A stretch of DNA of 64,000 bases from [Limnothrix rosea] IAM M-220 (GTDB taxonomy: Bacteria > Cyanobacteriota > Cyanobacteriia > Cyanobacteriales > MRBY01). Shown piece by piece: positions 34,077 through 43,903 of the stretch. Within the stretch, counting starts at the first letter, position 1, and each line of letters opens with the position of its first letter. The notes under the pieces are model-generated. The model saw only the letters and a program-made list of their open reading frames with translations, searched no databases and was not told the DNA's origin. The stretch covers positions 1 through 64,000 of the forward strand of contig NZ_MRBY01000003.1 in NCBI RefSeq assembly GCF_001904615.1, read 5' to 3'. The position numbers and the translations under genes are program-made.

Positions 34077-34880
34077 TCACGATAAATCTGGTAGGGCGAT
34101 CGCCTGTTTTAGCGCGTCAAAATTAGCACGATTTTGTTGAATCTTATAATGACGCAACAGCGGCACTAAACGCCCTCGATTGCAATGGGGAAATAACGGC
34201 TGTAAATATCGAGCCACAACACTCCCCCAAAACAATCCCTGCACCAAAGCTGTCACATTTTGCGGCCGGCGATCGCCACTCGCACCACTAAAATCCAGTA
34301 AAACAGGGTGATGTTTAGGCGTTACGATCACATCCTTGGTGATACATCTCATATCATCGCGATCTAAACCCATTTGATCAAGCCGAAAAGCTTGCTCAAT
34401 TAAGTTATCTAGAACTTGATAAATAGAATGATGTTCTTTGTTGGCGATCGCTTTTTGTAACCAATCCAGAAAACTTTGCCCATCAATAAAATCCATTAAA
34501 ATAAAATTCTGACTTCCTTGATAAACCCTAGGCGCAATGCCCCATTGATTGACCTGTCGCAGCACCTCAGCCTCAGATAGCAAACTCGCATTTTTACCAT
34601 TAGTCCGCCGAATCTTTAGGGCAAATAATTGTTGATCCTTGATCACTAAAACCACCAAGCCAACATAACCTAACCCCAATATTTGCAATCCCCTCAGGGA
34701 CTGTTTCCCCATCGATAACATTTTCTCAATACCAAAACTTTCCAGCTCTTGCCGCCTCGCCTGTCGTTCCATCTCAGAAATTTCGGGATAGCCTAAAAGT
34801 TGATTTTCCTGCTCTACATTTAAAGTGACTTGCCCAGTAACCAACCGGCGCATCAATACATTATTAAAATTTGCCGCCAT
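34077..34880 (-). CDS. Atypical protein-kinase-like protein
   Basis: This 267-aa protein has a degenerate kinase fold. A glycine-poor nucleotide loop (LGLGYVGLVVLV near 68-80) precedes the ATP lysine in FALKIRR near 89. EAEVLRQVNQWG gives the C-helix Glu, DRDDMRCITKDVIV replaces the usual catalytic loop, and LLDFSGAS replaces DFG. It may be an ABC1/RIO-like kinase or a pseudokinase. The start codon lies 17 bp inside the 3' end of the cyclase gene, so the two are coupled and probably act together in signalling. Confidence 0.65.
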   Translation of the reverse strand: MAANFNNVLMRRLVTGQVTLNVEQENQLLGYPEISEMERQARRQELESFGIEKMLSMGKQSLRGLQILGLGYVGLVVLVIKDQQLFALKIRRTNGKNASLLSEAEVLRQVNQWGIAPRVYQGSQNFILMDFIDGQSFLDWLQKAIANKEHHSIYQVLDNLIEQAFRLDQMGLDRDDMRCITKDVIVTPKHHPVLLDFSGASGDRRPQNVTALVQGLFWGSVVARYLQPLFPHCNRGRLVPLLRHYKIQQNRANFDALKQAIALPDLS

Positions 34881-37449
34881 CTAAATATGGCTCCGTTGAA
34901 ATGTTCTTTTTCGTTAATTTGTTCATCATATTCTGTTGACAACGCTCAACATATAGCTGACTGACATAATCCTGAGGACAGCTATTTAAACATTGTTGAA
35001 ACAGCTTTTTTGCCTTCATAAACTGCTTGAGACGATACAACACAAAAGCCTGCTCAAAGGTGACACGATTTGCTTTTTTGGTATTCGCAATGTCTGCTGG
35101 TTCAGCATCAAAAACTTCATACACACTGACCGCCACTGATTTTCCTGTAACGGTGACATTATCAATGAGGCGAATATAATAGCTGTCATGATTTTGGAGG
35201 CGCAAGAAAGTGTTATGGGAAATCAGTAGGGGCGTACGATAAATTTTTGTGAGGCGCTCTAAACGTGACGCTAAATTGACTGCATCACTAATCACAGTAC
35301 TTTCCATATGTTGATCGCCACCGACTGTCCCGCAACGCATTAAACCAGAATTTAACCCTAAGCCAATGCGAATCGGCCGTCGATCAGGACGCTGGCGTGT
35401 TTTGTTATATTCCTCAAGGGTGCGCAACATGGCGATCGCCGCCCGGAGAGAATCATCAGCATGATCTGGGTGACTAAACAACGCCATAATCGCATCGCCA
35501 ATATATTTATCAATAAAGCCTGCATGCTTGCTAATGGCCGGGTTCATGCGTGAGAGAAACGCATTAATAAACTTGAAATTATCCTCCGGGCTCATTTTTT
35601 CACTCAGTCCCGTAAAGCCCCGAATATCAGCAAACAAAACCGTCATTTCTTTCTGGACATTATCCCCTAGGCCAACATCAACAATGCTGTGCTTATCAAG
35701 TAGCTGCAAAAACTGTCGCGGTACAAAACGCTCATTGGCTTGGTTGAGCTGATAGAGCTGGTGAGTATATTGCTGCTTTTCTTGTTCTGCTTGCCGCCGC
35801 TCAGTAATATCCTGAAACGCAACGATGGCATACCTGACCAGACCTGCATCATTCAAAATTGGGGTTTCCCAAGCTTCAATGGGAATTTGCTGCTGATCGC
35901 GGTGGATTTCGACATTATCGTAGGTGCTACTTTGCTTACGTCGCAATGCTCGCTGTCCTAAACGCATATCTGGCTGACATAGCATCTGGGTTTCCGTTGA
36001 CCGGAGTACATAGTCAGAAATCTGGGCGATCGCCACCTGATCATCCTTTTCCCCAACCAAAAGTAACTGCGCCTTACGGTTGAAATACACCAATGTACCC
36101 TGACCATCAAAAACCAAAATACCCACAGGAATAGCTTCCAAAAACTGATTCAAGCGTTCATTTGTTTCTTGGATTTCTGCCGTTAAACCAATATTTTCCG
36201 TTTTGAGACGATCATTGAGCTTGGAAATTTCCTCATTGGCCTGACCCAACTGAGTGATCATCTGCTCCACTTTATGCTTTTCTTTTTGCAACTCATGGAA
36301 ACTATGCTGTGCCGAAATCTCCGCCATTTCCAACTGGGTTACTTGGGCATTAAACTCATCGTAAAGTAACTCAAACTCTTCCGTCATTTGGTTAAAGGCA
36401 TCAGCTAAAACCCCGACTTCATCTTCTGTAATCTTGGGCGCTTTGAGTTGTAAATTCCCCTGGGCAACTTCAATCGCGGTGTCTTTAATGGCAAGGATTG
36501 GTTTCGTAATTAATCGCGCAATCACAAAGCTACCACCGACGGCAAGGGCAATGATGCCGCTTCCAAAGGCAATCACTTTCCAGACTAGTATTTTTAAGGG
36601 CTGTAAGGCATTTTGCTGATCTACCTCAACAAACAGCGCTAACTCATAATCAGGTAGCCAACGGTACAAACCAAAAACGGTTTCGCCAAGTAGATTTTGA
36701 TAAACCTGCTGATCACTATTACCGGCGATCGCCCGTTGGATTTGAGCATTACTATTATTTTGCCAAGCCACAAGTAACGGGAAATCATCAGTTAAAAGAT
36801 AACCATCCGTCGTCACAATGTAGTTAAAGCGAGCCTCCTCAGGATTATGGAACTGTAAAATCACCTTTGCCAGCTCAGAAGCCTTGAGACGGACAACCAA
36901 AACCCCAATAAACTCTTGAAATGACCCTTTAATGGGTTGACTAAAAATAAAATCGCCGTCGGTATGGCTAGGATACTGTAATGTCGGCTGGCGACGACCT
37001 TCTCTAAAAAAACTTTCGTTGTCGTAGCGATCGCCCACATTCTCTTGTTGCGTCGAAAACAGCACAGTACCCGTTTCCTCCTCAAGCACTGCCAATTCCT
37101 GAATCCCCGGTGTCGTGGTCATTTCCTGCTGCAATAGGAAAAATAACCCCCGTTGTGCCTCCTCTAGCTCCGCTGCCGTTGCCTGATTACCCTGCAACGT
37201 CCCGATAAACGAACGTAATTGGGGGTTTTGACTTAGGGCATCATAGTGATTTTCTTGATTTTCAAACCAAATATCGAGGGTCTGTTCCTGTAAATTTGCC
37301 GTCGTTTCCAGTCGCTCATAGATGGAGCTGCGTAGGGATTTCCGACTCTCCAACAGGGCGATCGCCCCCACCGCAGACACCGTTAATAATGATAGGGCTG
37401 AAAAATACCCTACCAACTTAAACGTCAAACTCCGCGCAAAAAACTTCAT
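34864..37449 (-). CDS. Membrane adenylate cyclase, class III (sensor-HAMP-PAS-CHD)
   Basis: This 861-aa receptor cyclase has a membrane span near 12-32, an extracytoplasmic dCache-like sensor (about 33-285), a second span near 288-312 and HAMP (about 313-365). A coiled coil (about 370-430), PAS (about 435-550) and the cyclase domain (about 595-790) follow. The metal aspartates are in FADIRGFTGL and YIGDAIMALF, with the substrate lysine in GFIDKYIGD. In STVISDAVNLASRLE the Thr at the base-specificity position marks class IIIb, as in bicarbonate-stimulated cyanobacterial enzymes; Asn and Arg complete the site. The kinase-like gene is coupled downstream. Confidence 0.92.
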   Translation of the reverse strand: MKFFARSLTFKLVGYFSALSLLTVSAVGAIALLESRKSLRSSIYERLETTANLQEQTLDIWFENQENHYDALSQNPQLRSFIGTLQGNQATAAELEEAQRGLFFLLQQEMTTTPGIQELAVLEEETGTVLFSTQQENVGDRYDNESFFREGRRQPTLQYPSHTDGDFIFSQPIKGSFQEFIGVLVVRLKASELAKVILQFHNPEEARFNYIVTTDGYLLTDDFPLLVAWQNNSNAQIQRAIAGNSDQQVYQNLLGETVFGLYRWLPDYELALFVEVDQQNALQPLKILVWKVIAFGSGIIALAVGGSFVIARLITKPILAIKDTAIEVAQGNLQLKAPKITEDEVGVLADAFNQMTEEFELLYDEFNAQVTQLEMAEISAQHSFHELQKEKHKVEQMITQLGQANEEISKLNDRLKTENIGLTAEIQETNERLNQFLEAIPVGILVFDGQGTLVYFNRKAQLLLVGEKDDQVAIAQISDYVLRSTETQMLCQPDMRLGQRALRRKQSSTYDNVEIHRDQQQIPIEAWETPILNDAGLVRYAIVAFQDITERRQAEQEKQQYTHQLYQLNQANERFVPRQFLQLLDKHSIVDVGLGDNVQKEMTVLFADIRGFTGLSEKMSPEDNFKFINAFLSRMNPAISKHAGFIDKYIGDAIMALFSHPDHADDSLRAAIAMLRTLEEYNKTRQRPDRRPIRIGLGLNSGLMRCGTVGGDQHMESTVISDAVNLASRLERLTKIYRTPLLISHNTFLRLQNHDSYYIRLIDNVTVTGKSVAVSVYEVFDAEPADIANTKKANRVTFEQAFVLYRLKQFMKAKKLFQQCLNSCPQDYVSQLYVERCQQNMMNKLTKKNISTEPYLDGGKF

Positions 37450-37811
37450 TCCCTACGGTGTAATGTGATGATGTGCAATGCCCATACCCTGACGAAGACA
37501 ACAACCCAACAATGCGAAAACCTGACAAAAAGAACCACACAAATCCTAAAAAAAGAAGCTAGTCAGTAGGAGGCTAGCAGCGTAGTTCTATCATTACATT
37601 ATCGCCAGAAATAATAGTTGATCCATAACTAACGTCATCATTATGCACAGAGAATTTGACACTATCAGTATAAACGTGAAATTTCTTCCGTAATTATAAA
37701 TCTCAGCACCAAGGGATAACCACCAAAGCTTTTTTGTCGCAATTCATAAACATCGGTAGTCGATATGGGAGAATATAGCACTGCCCCTCGATACCAAGGA
37801 GTCCGAAAATA
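37450..37811. promoter_or_regulatory. Divergent intergenic region between the cyclase and ccmK3
   Basis: These 362 bp should contain both promoters. A good ribosome binding site (AAGGAG) precedes ccmK3. I see no small gene, repeat or clear operator. Confidence 0.4.
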
Positions 37812-38120
37812 ATGCAAGAAGCCGTGGGCGTAATTGAAACCCTAGGGTTCCCCGCCGTCCTCGCCGCCGCCGATGCCATGGTCAAAGCCGGCCGCGTCAC
37901 CATCGTATTTTTTGACAAAGCAGAACGGGGTAACTTTATGGTGGTTATCCGTGGCACCACATCGGAAGTGCGCCCAGCCATGGAAGCCGGACTTCGGGCA
38001 GCAGAGGAAACCTTTGGCGGGAAAGTCATGACCCACTACACAGTACCCAATCCCCCCGATAATGTCGTCGCCATCCTGCCCCTAGAATACACAGAAGCCG
38101 CAAACCAATACCGAAGTTAG
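37812..38120 (+). CDS. ccmK3: Carboxysome shell protein CcmK3
   Basis: This 102-aa single BMC-domain protein tiles the facets of the beta-carboxysome shell. It shares ETLGFPAVLAAADAMVKAGRV with other CcmK proteins, but its pore loop reads DKAERGNF instead of the IGSGR/VGSAR type. That and the short C-terminus (TEAANQYRS) identify CcmK3. CcmK3 does not form homohexamers well and is thought to mix with CcmK4, whose gene follows 113 bp downstream. This ccmK3-ccmK4 pair is commonly separate from the main ccm operon. Confidence 0.93.
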   Translation: MQEAVGVIETLGFPAVLAAADAMVKAGRVTIVFFDKAERGNFMVVIRGTTSEVRPAMEAGLRAAEETFGGKVMTHYTVPNPPDNVVAILPLEYTEAANQYRS

Positions 38121-38233
38121 TTTTCTTACACAAAGGTCTTGGTATTTTTGCCAGATTAGTCAATAATATGTGCTTGGGTAAAGAACTAAACATTAATAAG
38201 TTTAACTAATACGTTCAATAAAGGAGACCCTGT

Positions 38234-38572
38234 ATGCCCTCTCAGTCTGCGGTTGGATCACTCGAAACAAAAGGCTTTCCCGGAGTACTTGCCGCGGCGG
38301 ATGCAATGGTAAAAGCTGGCCGCGTCACCCTTGTGGGTTATATTCGTGTTGGTAGTGCCCGTTTTAATATCAACATTCGAGGTAATGTTTCTGAGGTTAA
38401 AACAGCGATGGCCGCAGGTATCGAAGCTGTGGAAAAAGCGGAAGGTGGTGTTCTAGAAACATGGGTGATTATTCCCCGTCCCCATCCGAATGTTTGTGCG
38501 ATTTTGCCCATTGACTATACACCGGAGGCGGAACCCTATCGGGAGCAAGCAGAAGGGCCAGCAGCATCCTAA
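38234..38572 (+). CDS. ccmK4: Carboxysome shell protein CcmK4
   Basis: This 112-aa BMC-domain shell protein has ETKGFPGVLAAADAMVKAGRV at the start and the pore loop IRVGSARFN near 36-44. TWVIIPRPHPNVCAILPIDY and the extended tail EPYREQAEGPAAS follow. The pore and tail match CcmK4. GGAGA precedes the ATG. It probably forms heterohexamers or stacked layers with CcmK3 and tunes shell permeability. A terminator follows at 38620. Confidence 0.94.
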   Translation: MPSQSAVGSLETKGFPGVLAAADAMVKAGRVTLVGYIRVGSARFNINIRGNVSEVKTAMAAGIEAVEKAEGGVLETWVIIPRPHPNVCAILPIDYTPEAEPYREQAEGPAAS

Positions 38573-38619
38573 TGATGTTACGAAAATAAAGTTTTTATCT
38601 TGAGCATGTTTTCGATTCG

Positions 38620-38645
38620 AGCCCACAGTGATGGGCTTTTTTTAT
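38620..38645 (+). terminator. Terminator after ccmK4
   Basis: A perfect stem AGCCCA / TGGGCT with loop CAGTGA is followed by a run of T. It separates ccmK3-ccmK4 from proA. Confidence 0.88.
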
Positions 38646-38727
38646 TGTGAAATGATGTAATAACCCGTAGCAAAGTCTAGGTTTTGTTTTTCAAATTTAA
38701 TTGTGGTGATTTAAGGAAATAATCAAG

Positions 38728-40014
38728 ATGGATCAAAGTCTCTTAACTCTGGCGCAGCAAACTCGCACAGCCGCTCAAAAACTGGGGGTCTTAGACCTCC
38801 CTAAGCGTAATGGGGCGTTAACGGCGATCGCCGCTGCCCTCGAAACCAATAAATCTCGCATTGTAGCGGCAAACCAAGCAGATTGTGCTGCGGCAGAAAA
38901 AGCAGGTATCGCCCCTGCACTCTACGCTCGACTCCAACTTGGTGAAAGCAAACTGGATGCGGCGATCGCCGGCATTCACGATCTCGCCAAACTAGGGGAT
39001 CCCCTTGGTCATTTGCAGATCCACCGAGAATTAGATGAGGCCTTAGTGCTAAAGCGAGTCACTTGTCCCTTAGGAGTTTTGGGCATCATTTTTGAAGCAC
39101 GTCCAGAAGCTTTAATTCAAATTACAAGTTTAGCCATTAAATCAGGGAATGGTGTCATCCTTAAAGGGGGAAAAGAAGCCCTGCAATCCTGCACTGTACT
39201 CACAGAAATCATTAAAGAAGCCCTCGAAAATACGGCAGTTTCTGCCGATGCCGTGACCCTTTTAACAACCCGAGAAGAAATTAAAACATTACTTTCTCTA
39301 GATAAATATGTTGATTTAATTATTCCTCGCGGCTCCAATTCTTTTGTGCAATATGTCCAGCAAAATACCAATATTCCAGTGCTCGGTCACGCCGATGGTA
39401 TTTGCCATATTTATATTGATAAAGCTGCAGATCTTAGTAAGGCAATTCCCATTGTTGTCGATGCAAAAACCCATTATCCAGCAGCTTGTAATGCCATCGA
39501 AACATTGCTCGTTAATGCAGAAGTTGCAGCAGACTTTTTACCCCAAATTGCCTTGTCATTACAGGCAAAAAATGTTGAGCTCCGGGGCGATGCTGCGACT
39601 CAAAGTATTATCGAAGTCAAGGCCGCCACAGAAGAAGATTGGCAGACAGAATATAGTGATCTAGTGTTAGCCATCAAAGTTGTGAATAATCTAGAGGCGG
39701 CGATCGCCCATATCAATACCTACGGCTCGAAGCACACAGACGGCATCATTACCGAAGACCAAAGAGCCGCCCAAACATTTCTCAACGAAGTGAATGCAGC
39801 AGGTGTCTACCACAACTGTTCAACAAGGTTTGCAGACGGTTTTCGCTATGGTTTCGGAGCAGAAGTTGGCATTAGCACCCAAACATTACCGCCGCGAGGC
39901 CCAGTCGGTTTAGAAGGATTAGTCACCTACAAATATCACCTTGTGGGCAACGGTCAAATTGCCGCCACCTATACAGGGAATAACGCAAAACCTTTCACTC
40001 ACCTTGATTTATAA
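38728..40014 (+). CDS. proA: Gamma-glutamyl phosphate reductase
   Basis: ProA reduces glutamyl-5-phosphate to the semialdehyde in proline synthesis, with NADPH. The 428 aa show the aldehyde dehydrogenase-like fold: [21 protein letters not shown] near 120-140, LKGGKEA near 145, [11 protein letters not shown] near 198, and the active cysteine in [14 protein letters not shown] near 253. [20 protein letters not shown] is typical of the C-terminal part. It has its own promoter, judging from the upstream terminator. Confidence 0.96.
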   Translation: MDQSLLTLAQQTRTAAQKLGVLDLPKRNGALTAIAAALETNKSRIVAANQADCAAAEKAGIAPALYARLQLGESKLDAAIAGIHDLAKLGDPLGHLQIHRELDEALVLKRVTCPLGVLGIIFEARPEALIQITSLAIKSGNGVILKGGKEALQSCTVLTEIIKEALENTAVSADAVTLLTTREEIKTLLSLDKYVDLIIPRGSNSFVQYVQQNTNIPVLGHADGICHIYIDKAADLSKAIPIVVDAKTHYPAACNAIETLLVNAEVAADFLPQIALSLQAKNVELRGDAATQSIIEVKAATEEDWQTEYSDLVLAIKVVNNLEAAIAHINTYGSKHTDGIITEDQRAAQTFLNEVNAAGVYHNCSTRFADGFRYGFGAEVGISTQTLPPRGPVGLEGLVTYKYHLVGNGQIAATYTGNNAKPFTHLDL

Positions 40015-40103
40015 AGTGACTTATCCCATCGATCTTAATAATTCCTGAAAAATATTGAACCTACCAGCAAACTATTGATCAACCCACTTGATCAACCCAC
40101 TAT

Positions 40104-42617
40104 TTAAACATTACTGATAATATTGACTAAAAACTTATTATCTCTCATCATTTGAGCAATGGGATGAGCCTCTTCAGAGTCCTTATGGGACAAATAATGC
40201 CAATCATCCCAAATCTTACTAGCCTGCTTTTGTAATTCTTGAGATAGGGCTTCCCTTCCTATCGCAAAATCAATATTTTCCAGAAATTTAACAATGTCAT
40301 GCTTATCCTTTAGCAAACTCTTTTCATAAATATTATTAGCATTGGCATCATCAATACTTCCCACTTTCTCCCTTAAACTTTCTAGTGCAATCTTCAACCC
40401 TTTAAAGTCATCTTCTAACATCAAAAACATAGCGTCACTAACCGCCGGCAAAGATTTGCCAAGACCATATAGACTTTCCGAGATAATTCGAGTGAAGCCA
40501 AGATAAATTGAACTTTTTAGTGCTTTAGCGAAGTTTTGAATAGCAGCATCATAATCTTGATCAATTAAAAAAGACTTTTCCGCATAGCCGATATAAACCT
40601 CTGCCATTACTGATTGCCGATATTCTTCACTCACTGATTGACGAAGTTCATCCTCAAAATCCGGTTCAATAGATAGACGAATGATTTGTTCTGCCAACTG
40701 GATAAATTTCATCGCATTAGAGCCATCACCGATTTTGCTATAGGTTCGGCTCACATTTACTAGCCAATGGGATAGTCTTTTTTTATGACCAATCCTTGCA
40801 CAACAGTGAGCAGCACTTAGAAGGTTATCAATAGCATGGTTCATCACTTCAAAGCTACCTTGGTCAAATCTCATACTCAACCGACCTGCCCTCCCAAAAA
40901 TTTCAGCGGCGATCGCATAAATATCGACACTATTACTTTCTTGAAAATGACCATATTCTGGGTGATCATGTTCGAGATATTTTTGCATCCTCAGTAACCA
41001 ATCACTATGATCTTTTAACCATTGATCAGGATTTTTTAGAAATTCTTGATCTCCTGAAAAAAACTTAAAAACCGTTAGTTCAATTTCATACAAAATATTC
41101 ACTAAATCATTATCTTGGATCTCCGACTTTGACCGTTCTAAATCTACAAGATATCGATGTGACCTTTGAATATTTCCCTGTACATGAAAAGCTCTCGCTA
41201 ACATCCAGTATGCTAGGCATTCAAAATAGCAAACTCTCTTTTTGAAAAAATCATAAAACGTTGCATTTTTATATTTAAACTTGATTTTTTGAATACGAAT
41301 TAAGACATCTTTTAAAGTGACAACAACGCCGATACCCGCAAATTGATAACCTCCTAATGCCTTCCTCGATTTATCAATAATAGTGTGAACAATATTCACC
41401 TCAGCACAACAACTTTTGTAGCTTTCTGGGCTATCGTAATTTAGTAAAGCTTTCGTACTATTGACAAGTCCTACTTGCATTTTTTCTTGGAGTAAATCCC
41501 CTAACCAGTCCCTTGCCGAATTTAAAGTTGCCTGAATAACCCCTTTGATTGTGTTGTTGTCAATCCAGGTACTTTTGTAGAGTTTTTCGTCGCGTTCTAG
41601 ATCAATCAGAACACTTGAAGCTTTCACTAGGCAAGACGTATTTGCCCCTAAGGTTTCCACAGTCGTAGAACTAGACCGAAGATTACGTTTGCTCGCATAA
41701 CCCATGCCACTACTAATCGCAGCAAAAGCATTTTTTAAATGCGTATTATCAGAAATATGACAGAAGTAAATCGTTTGATTTGACAATGATTCATTGACTC
41801 TCACTTGAACCAAGGCTTTTGTGACTGGTGGGATTTCTAATTTGTTGTCTTTGATATTGTCAAATGCTGAGCGTAGAGAATTTCTAATTTCAGACTCTGT
41901 ACGCTTGCTAATACGAATAAATTCTCTATTTAGTTCTAAATCTGCAATTTCGTCAGTAATAGAAAAGCTAATATCTTCAAAGGAAAAGGAGACAACTTGC
42001 AGCATTAAAGATATCAACAATTCCTCTTGTTTTGGATTCGTTAATTTTTCTGCTTCTTTAGCTAGACATTGATAAACGTTGTCTATTTCATAATCAGAGA
42101 AAGAGCTTTTCCCAAACAAACGAAATTTATTAACTTCTTCTTTTAGCTGTGATTCAAGGTCTAATGAGATTTCGTCTAGATCAGGGTGATCAGCTAGCCA
42201 TTGATCAAAAGCTTGCATCTCTGACCATGACCTTTCTGTTTTTTTTCGATTACTATGTTGCTCTGTTGTGGTGGGAAGGGGGATATGAGAGTCAGGCAAG
42301 TAGCCTGCTGCCATTAATAAGGCAGTATAGCCGCTTTGTCTAAGATTTAGCCGATTTTTATGTGCTAATTCGGATAAGTGACTTTTTTTGGCAATATTTT
42401 CGGCATCGGTTAAATAGTGCCACAGCGAGACAAGGTTTGATCTGCCGATTGGCAATGTCTGCTTTTTGTTATTGAGAAATTGGGATAGGGGCTGCCGACT
42501 AATTGATAAGCCTGCTTTGAGCTCTATATCTGTAGCGCTGAGCTCTTTTTTATAGGAAATGAGTTGGTGACGCAATTGCTCCCAATATGGAGCTTCTTCT
42601 GTTTCAAAAAAATTCAT
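40104..42617 (-). CDS. Giant orphan HTH/helical-repeat protein, 837 aa
   Basis: I do not recognise this protein as a named family. Residues 10-70 look like an XRE-type helix-turn-helix (KKELSATDIELKAGLSISRQ then PLSQFLNNKK), followed by a second helical segment (LRQSGYTALLMAAGYLP). The rest is predominantly helical, with TPR-like stretches near 480-500 (YFECLAYWMLARAFHVQGNI), 590-680 and 690-720 (YIGYAEKSFLIDQDYDAAIQ). No NTPase or nuclease motif is visible. The gene is AT-rich with only one HIP1-like octamer in 2.5 kb, stands alone and lies in an accessory-looking spot. A regulator or phage-sensing role is possible but unproven. Confidence 0.65.
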   Translation of the reverse strand: MNFFETEEAPYWEQLRHQLISYKKELSATDIELKAGLSISRQPLSQFLNNKKQTLPIGRSNLVSLWHYLTDAENIAKKSHLSELAHKNRLNLRQSGYTALLMAAGYLPDSHIPLPTTTEQHSNRKKTERSWSEMQAFDQWLADHPDLDEISLDLESQLKEEVNKFRLFGKSSFSDYEIDNVYQCLAKEAEKLTNPKQEELLISLMLQVVSFSFEDISFSITDEIADLELNREFIRISKRTESEIRNSLRSAFDNIKDNKLEIPPVTKALVQVRVNESLSNQTIYFCHISDNTHLKNAFAAISSGMGYASKRNLRSSSTTVETLGANTSCLVKASSVLIDLERDEKLYKSTWIDNNTIKGVIQATLNSARDWLGDLLQEKMQVGLVNSTKALLNYDSPESYKSCCAEVNIVHTIIDKSRKALGGYQFAGIGVVVTLKDVLIRIQKIKFKYKNATFYDFFKKRVCYFECLAYWMLARAFHVQGNIQRSHRYLVDLERSKSEIQDNDLVNILYEIELTVFKFFSGDQEFLKNPDQWLKDHSDWLLRMQKYLEHDHPEYGHFQESNSVDIYAIAAEIFGRAGRLSMRFDQGSFEVMNHAIDNLLSAAHCCARIGHKKRLSHWLVNVSRTYSKIGDGSNAMKFIQLAEQIIRLSIEPDFEDELRQSVSEEYRQSVMAEVYIGYAEKSFLIDQDYDAAIQNFAKALKSSIYLGFTRIISESLYGLGKSLPAVSDAMFLMLEDDFKGLKIALESLREKVGSIDDANANNIYEKSLLKDKHDIVKFLENIDFAIGREALSQELQKQASKIWDDWHYLSHKDSEEAHPIAQMMRDNKFLVNIISNV

Positions 42618-43004
42618 AAGTTATGACTTGCTACAAGATTGTCAAGAAATCATCATCAAAATCTTTGATTGTCTATTTTTTATGCACTATTGGCCAGTTT
42701 TGTCTATTTTGTGGGCTGTATAATTTATTTAGCAAAGAAACAACAAGATACGCTTGTCTGGTTTGTAAAGCCAAATGTGTTCATAGAGTAACTGCTCTTT
42801 TTCTGGATTGCAACTGTTTATGGTTTAGGCACAGATTAAATTTGACTATGCTTTGACCATTGAAAGCTCAAGTTGTTATTTGCTGTGCTTTTCAAAGGGA
42901 TATTATCTCGTTTCTGAGTGTGTAACAAAAAATCAAGCGATCAGTTTGTGCTTGTTTTTCCCGAGGCACATTGACCAAAGGTTAAGTACATAGGAGTGTT
43001 CGTC
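42618..43004. other. AT-rich gap upstream of the 837-aa gene
   Basis: These 387 bp are AT-rich, with no convincing gene, repeat or terminator. They must hold the promoter of the 837-aa gene and that of the small gene at 43005. Confidence 0.4.
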
Positions 43005-43250
43005 ATGAGCCATCGCCAATATCAGTCTAAAATCGCGCGAGTTGTACGAGCTTGCGACCAAGATGACTTCCCGTATTTTGTCAGGGTACAAGGGCGGCGT
43101 ATTCCAGCGGTGCCTTACTATCGTGGCAGTGGTGCTTTTATACATGTGGGTGATCGGGTCGTAATCTTAGGTTGCTATGGAATTGCGGTTGAGATTGCGC
43201 CAATAGATAATGACGCGTTTTATACGCCTTTTCATACATATACGGCGTAG
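43005..43250 (+). CDS. Small conserved-looking basic protein, 81 aa
   Basis: This small protein begins MSHRQYQSKIARVVRACDQD. It seems to be a compact beta-rich domain (PYFVRVQGRRIPAVPYYRG, AFIHVGDRVVILGCYGIAVE). I do not recognise the family, though the pattern recalls small barrel-like proteins. TAGGAG lies 8 nt upstream of the ATG. An upstream GTG would add three residues. It is monocistronic between the 837-aa orphan and decayed DNA. Confidence 0.65.
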   Translation: MSHRQYQSKIARVVRACDQDDFPYFVRVQGRRIPAVPYYRGSGAFIHVGDRVVILGCYGIAVEIAPIDNDAFYTPFHTYTA

Positions 43251-43540
43251 TACAGGACTTTGCTGGGTGTTGTGGGCTGGGGGCTAGTCTGGTTACTGGT
43301 TTTTGTTATGGAAAAGAGCGGCTGGGCTTGTTCGCAATTGCCACAAGTGAGGTTTAGGGTTAAATTGTGGCCACCTATGCGGGAAGTAAGGTTTTGTCGT
43401 ATCTCTGTAGCTATTGTGTCTGGGGAGCTAACTGGTTGGCTATGATGATTTTGTCGGGGCGATCGGGATAACTTGCTGATTGATGGCCTAGCTAAAAGTA
43501 TGAAATTTTTCTAAATGACCAATGTCGAATTGGCGATCGC

Positions 43541-43729
43541 CCCCACATTATTACCCTGAGTGCTAACGCAATGGGTGAACAGATTAAAGAAGCTCGCGAG
43601 GCTGGTATAGACGACTTTGCCAGTAAACCGATCAAAGCCCAACTCTTTATGGAAGGTCTCGTTAAATGTCGAGCCTTATCCTCCAAACAACCGAAGATAT
43701 TAAATGAGCAATGTCTAAAAAATATCTGA
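43541..43729 (+). pseudogene. C-terminal fragment of a response-regulator receiver domain
   Basis: The plus-strand frame reads PHIITLSANAMGEQIKEARE, then AGIDDFASKPIKAQLFMEGL and ends KNI-stop. This is the last third of a REC domain, with the conserved Lys in SKPI and the aG(I/M)DDf motif. The phospho-acceptor Asp and earlier strands are missing, and no start codon fits. About 200 bp upstream (near 43320-43350) one frame reads RLGLFAIATSEV before a stop, which may be a relic of a kinase G2 box. Together they suggest a decayed hybrid histidine kinase. Confidence 0.65.
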
Positions 43730-43761
43730 GCTGGAGAACATAACCCAAGCCTAAAAAATAA

Positions 43762-43793
43762 AAACAGCCCCCTAAAACTTTAGGAAACTGTTT
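43762..43793. terminator. Terminator downstream of glgP
   Basis: A two-part stem (AAACAG / CTGTTT outside, CCTAAA / TTTAGG inside) is flanked by A-runs on the left and a short T-run on the right. It fits termination of glgP on the minus strand and could also work in the other direction. Confidence 0.75.
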
Positions 43794-43903
43794 ATTATCT
43801 AACTCATATTAAAGTTGAAACTTTTACCTAGCAGAGGTTAAGCCGGTTTTAACAGGTCACCCCACTAGATTTGATTTAATTTATAACGACCATAACGCGT
43901 ACA

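Noticed and set aside
43260-43445. 61-aa frame after the small basic protein gene
   Set aside because: It has a TTG start and poor composition, and the stretch is better explained as decayed kinase DNA.
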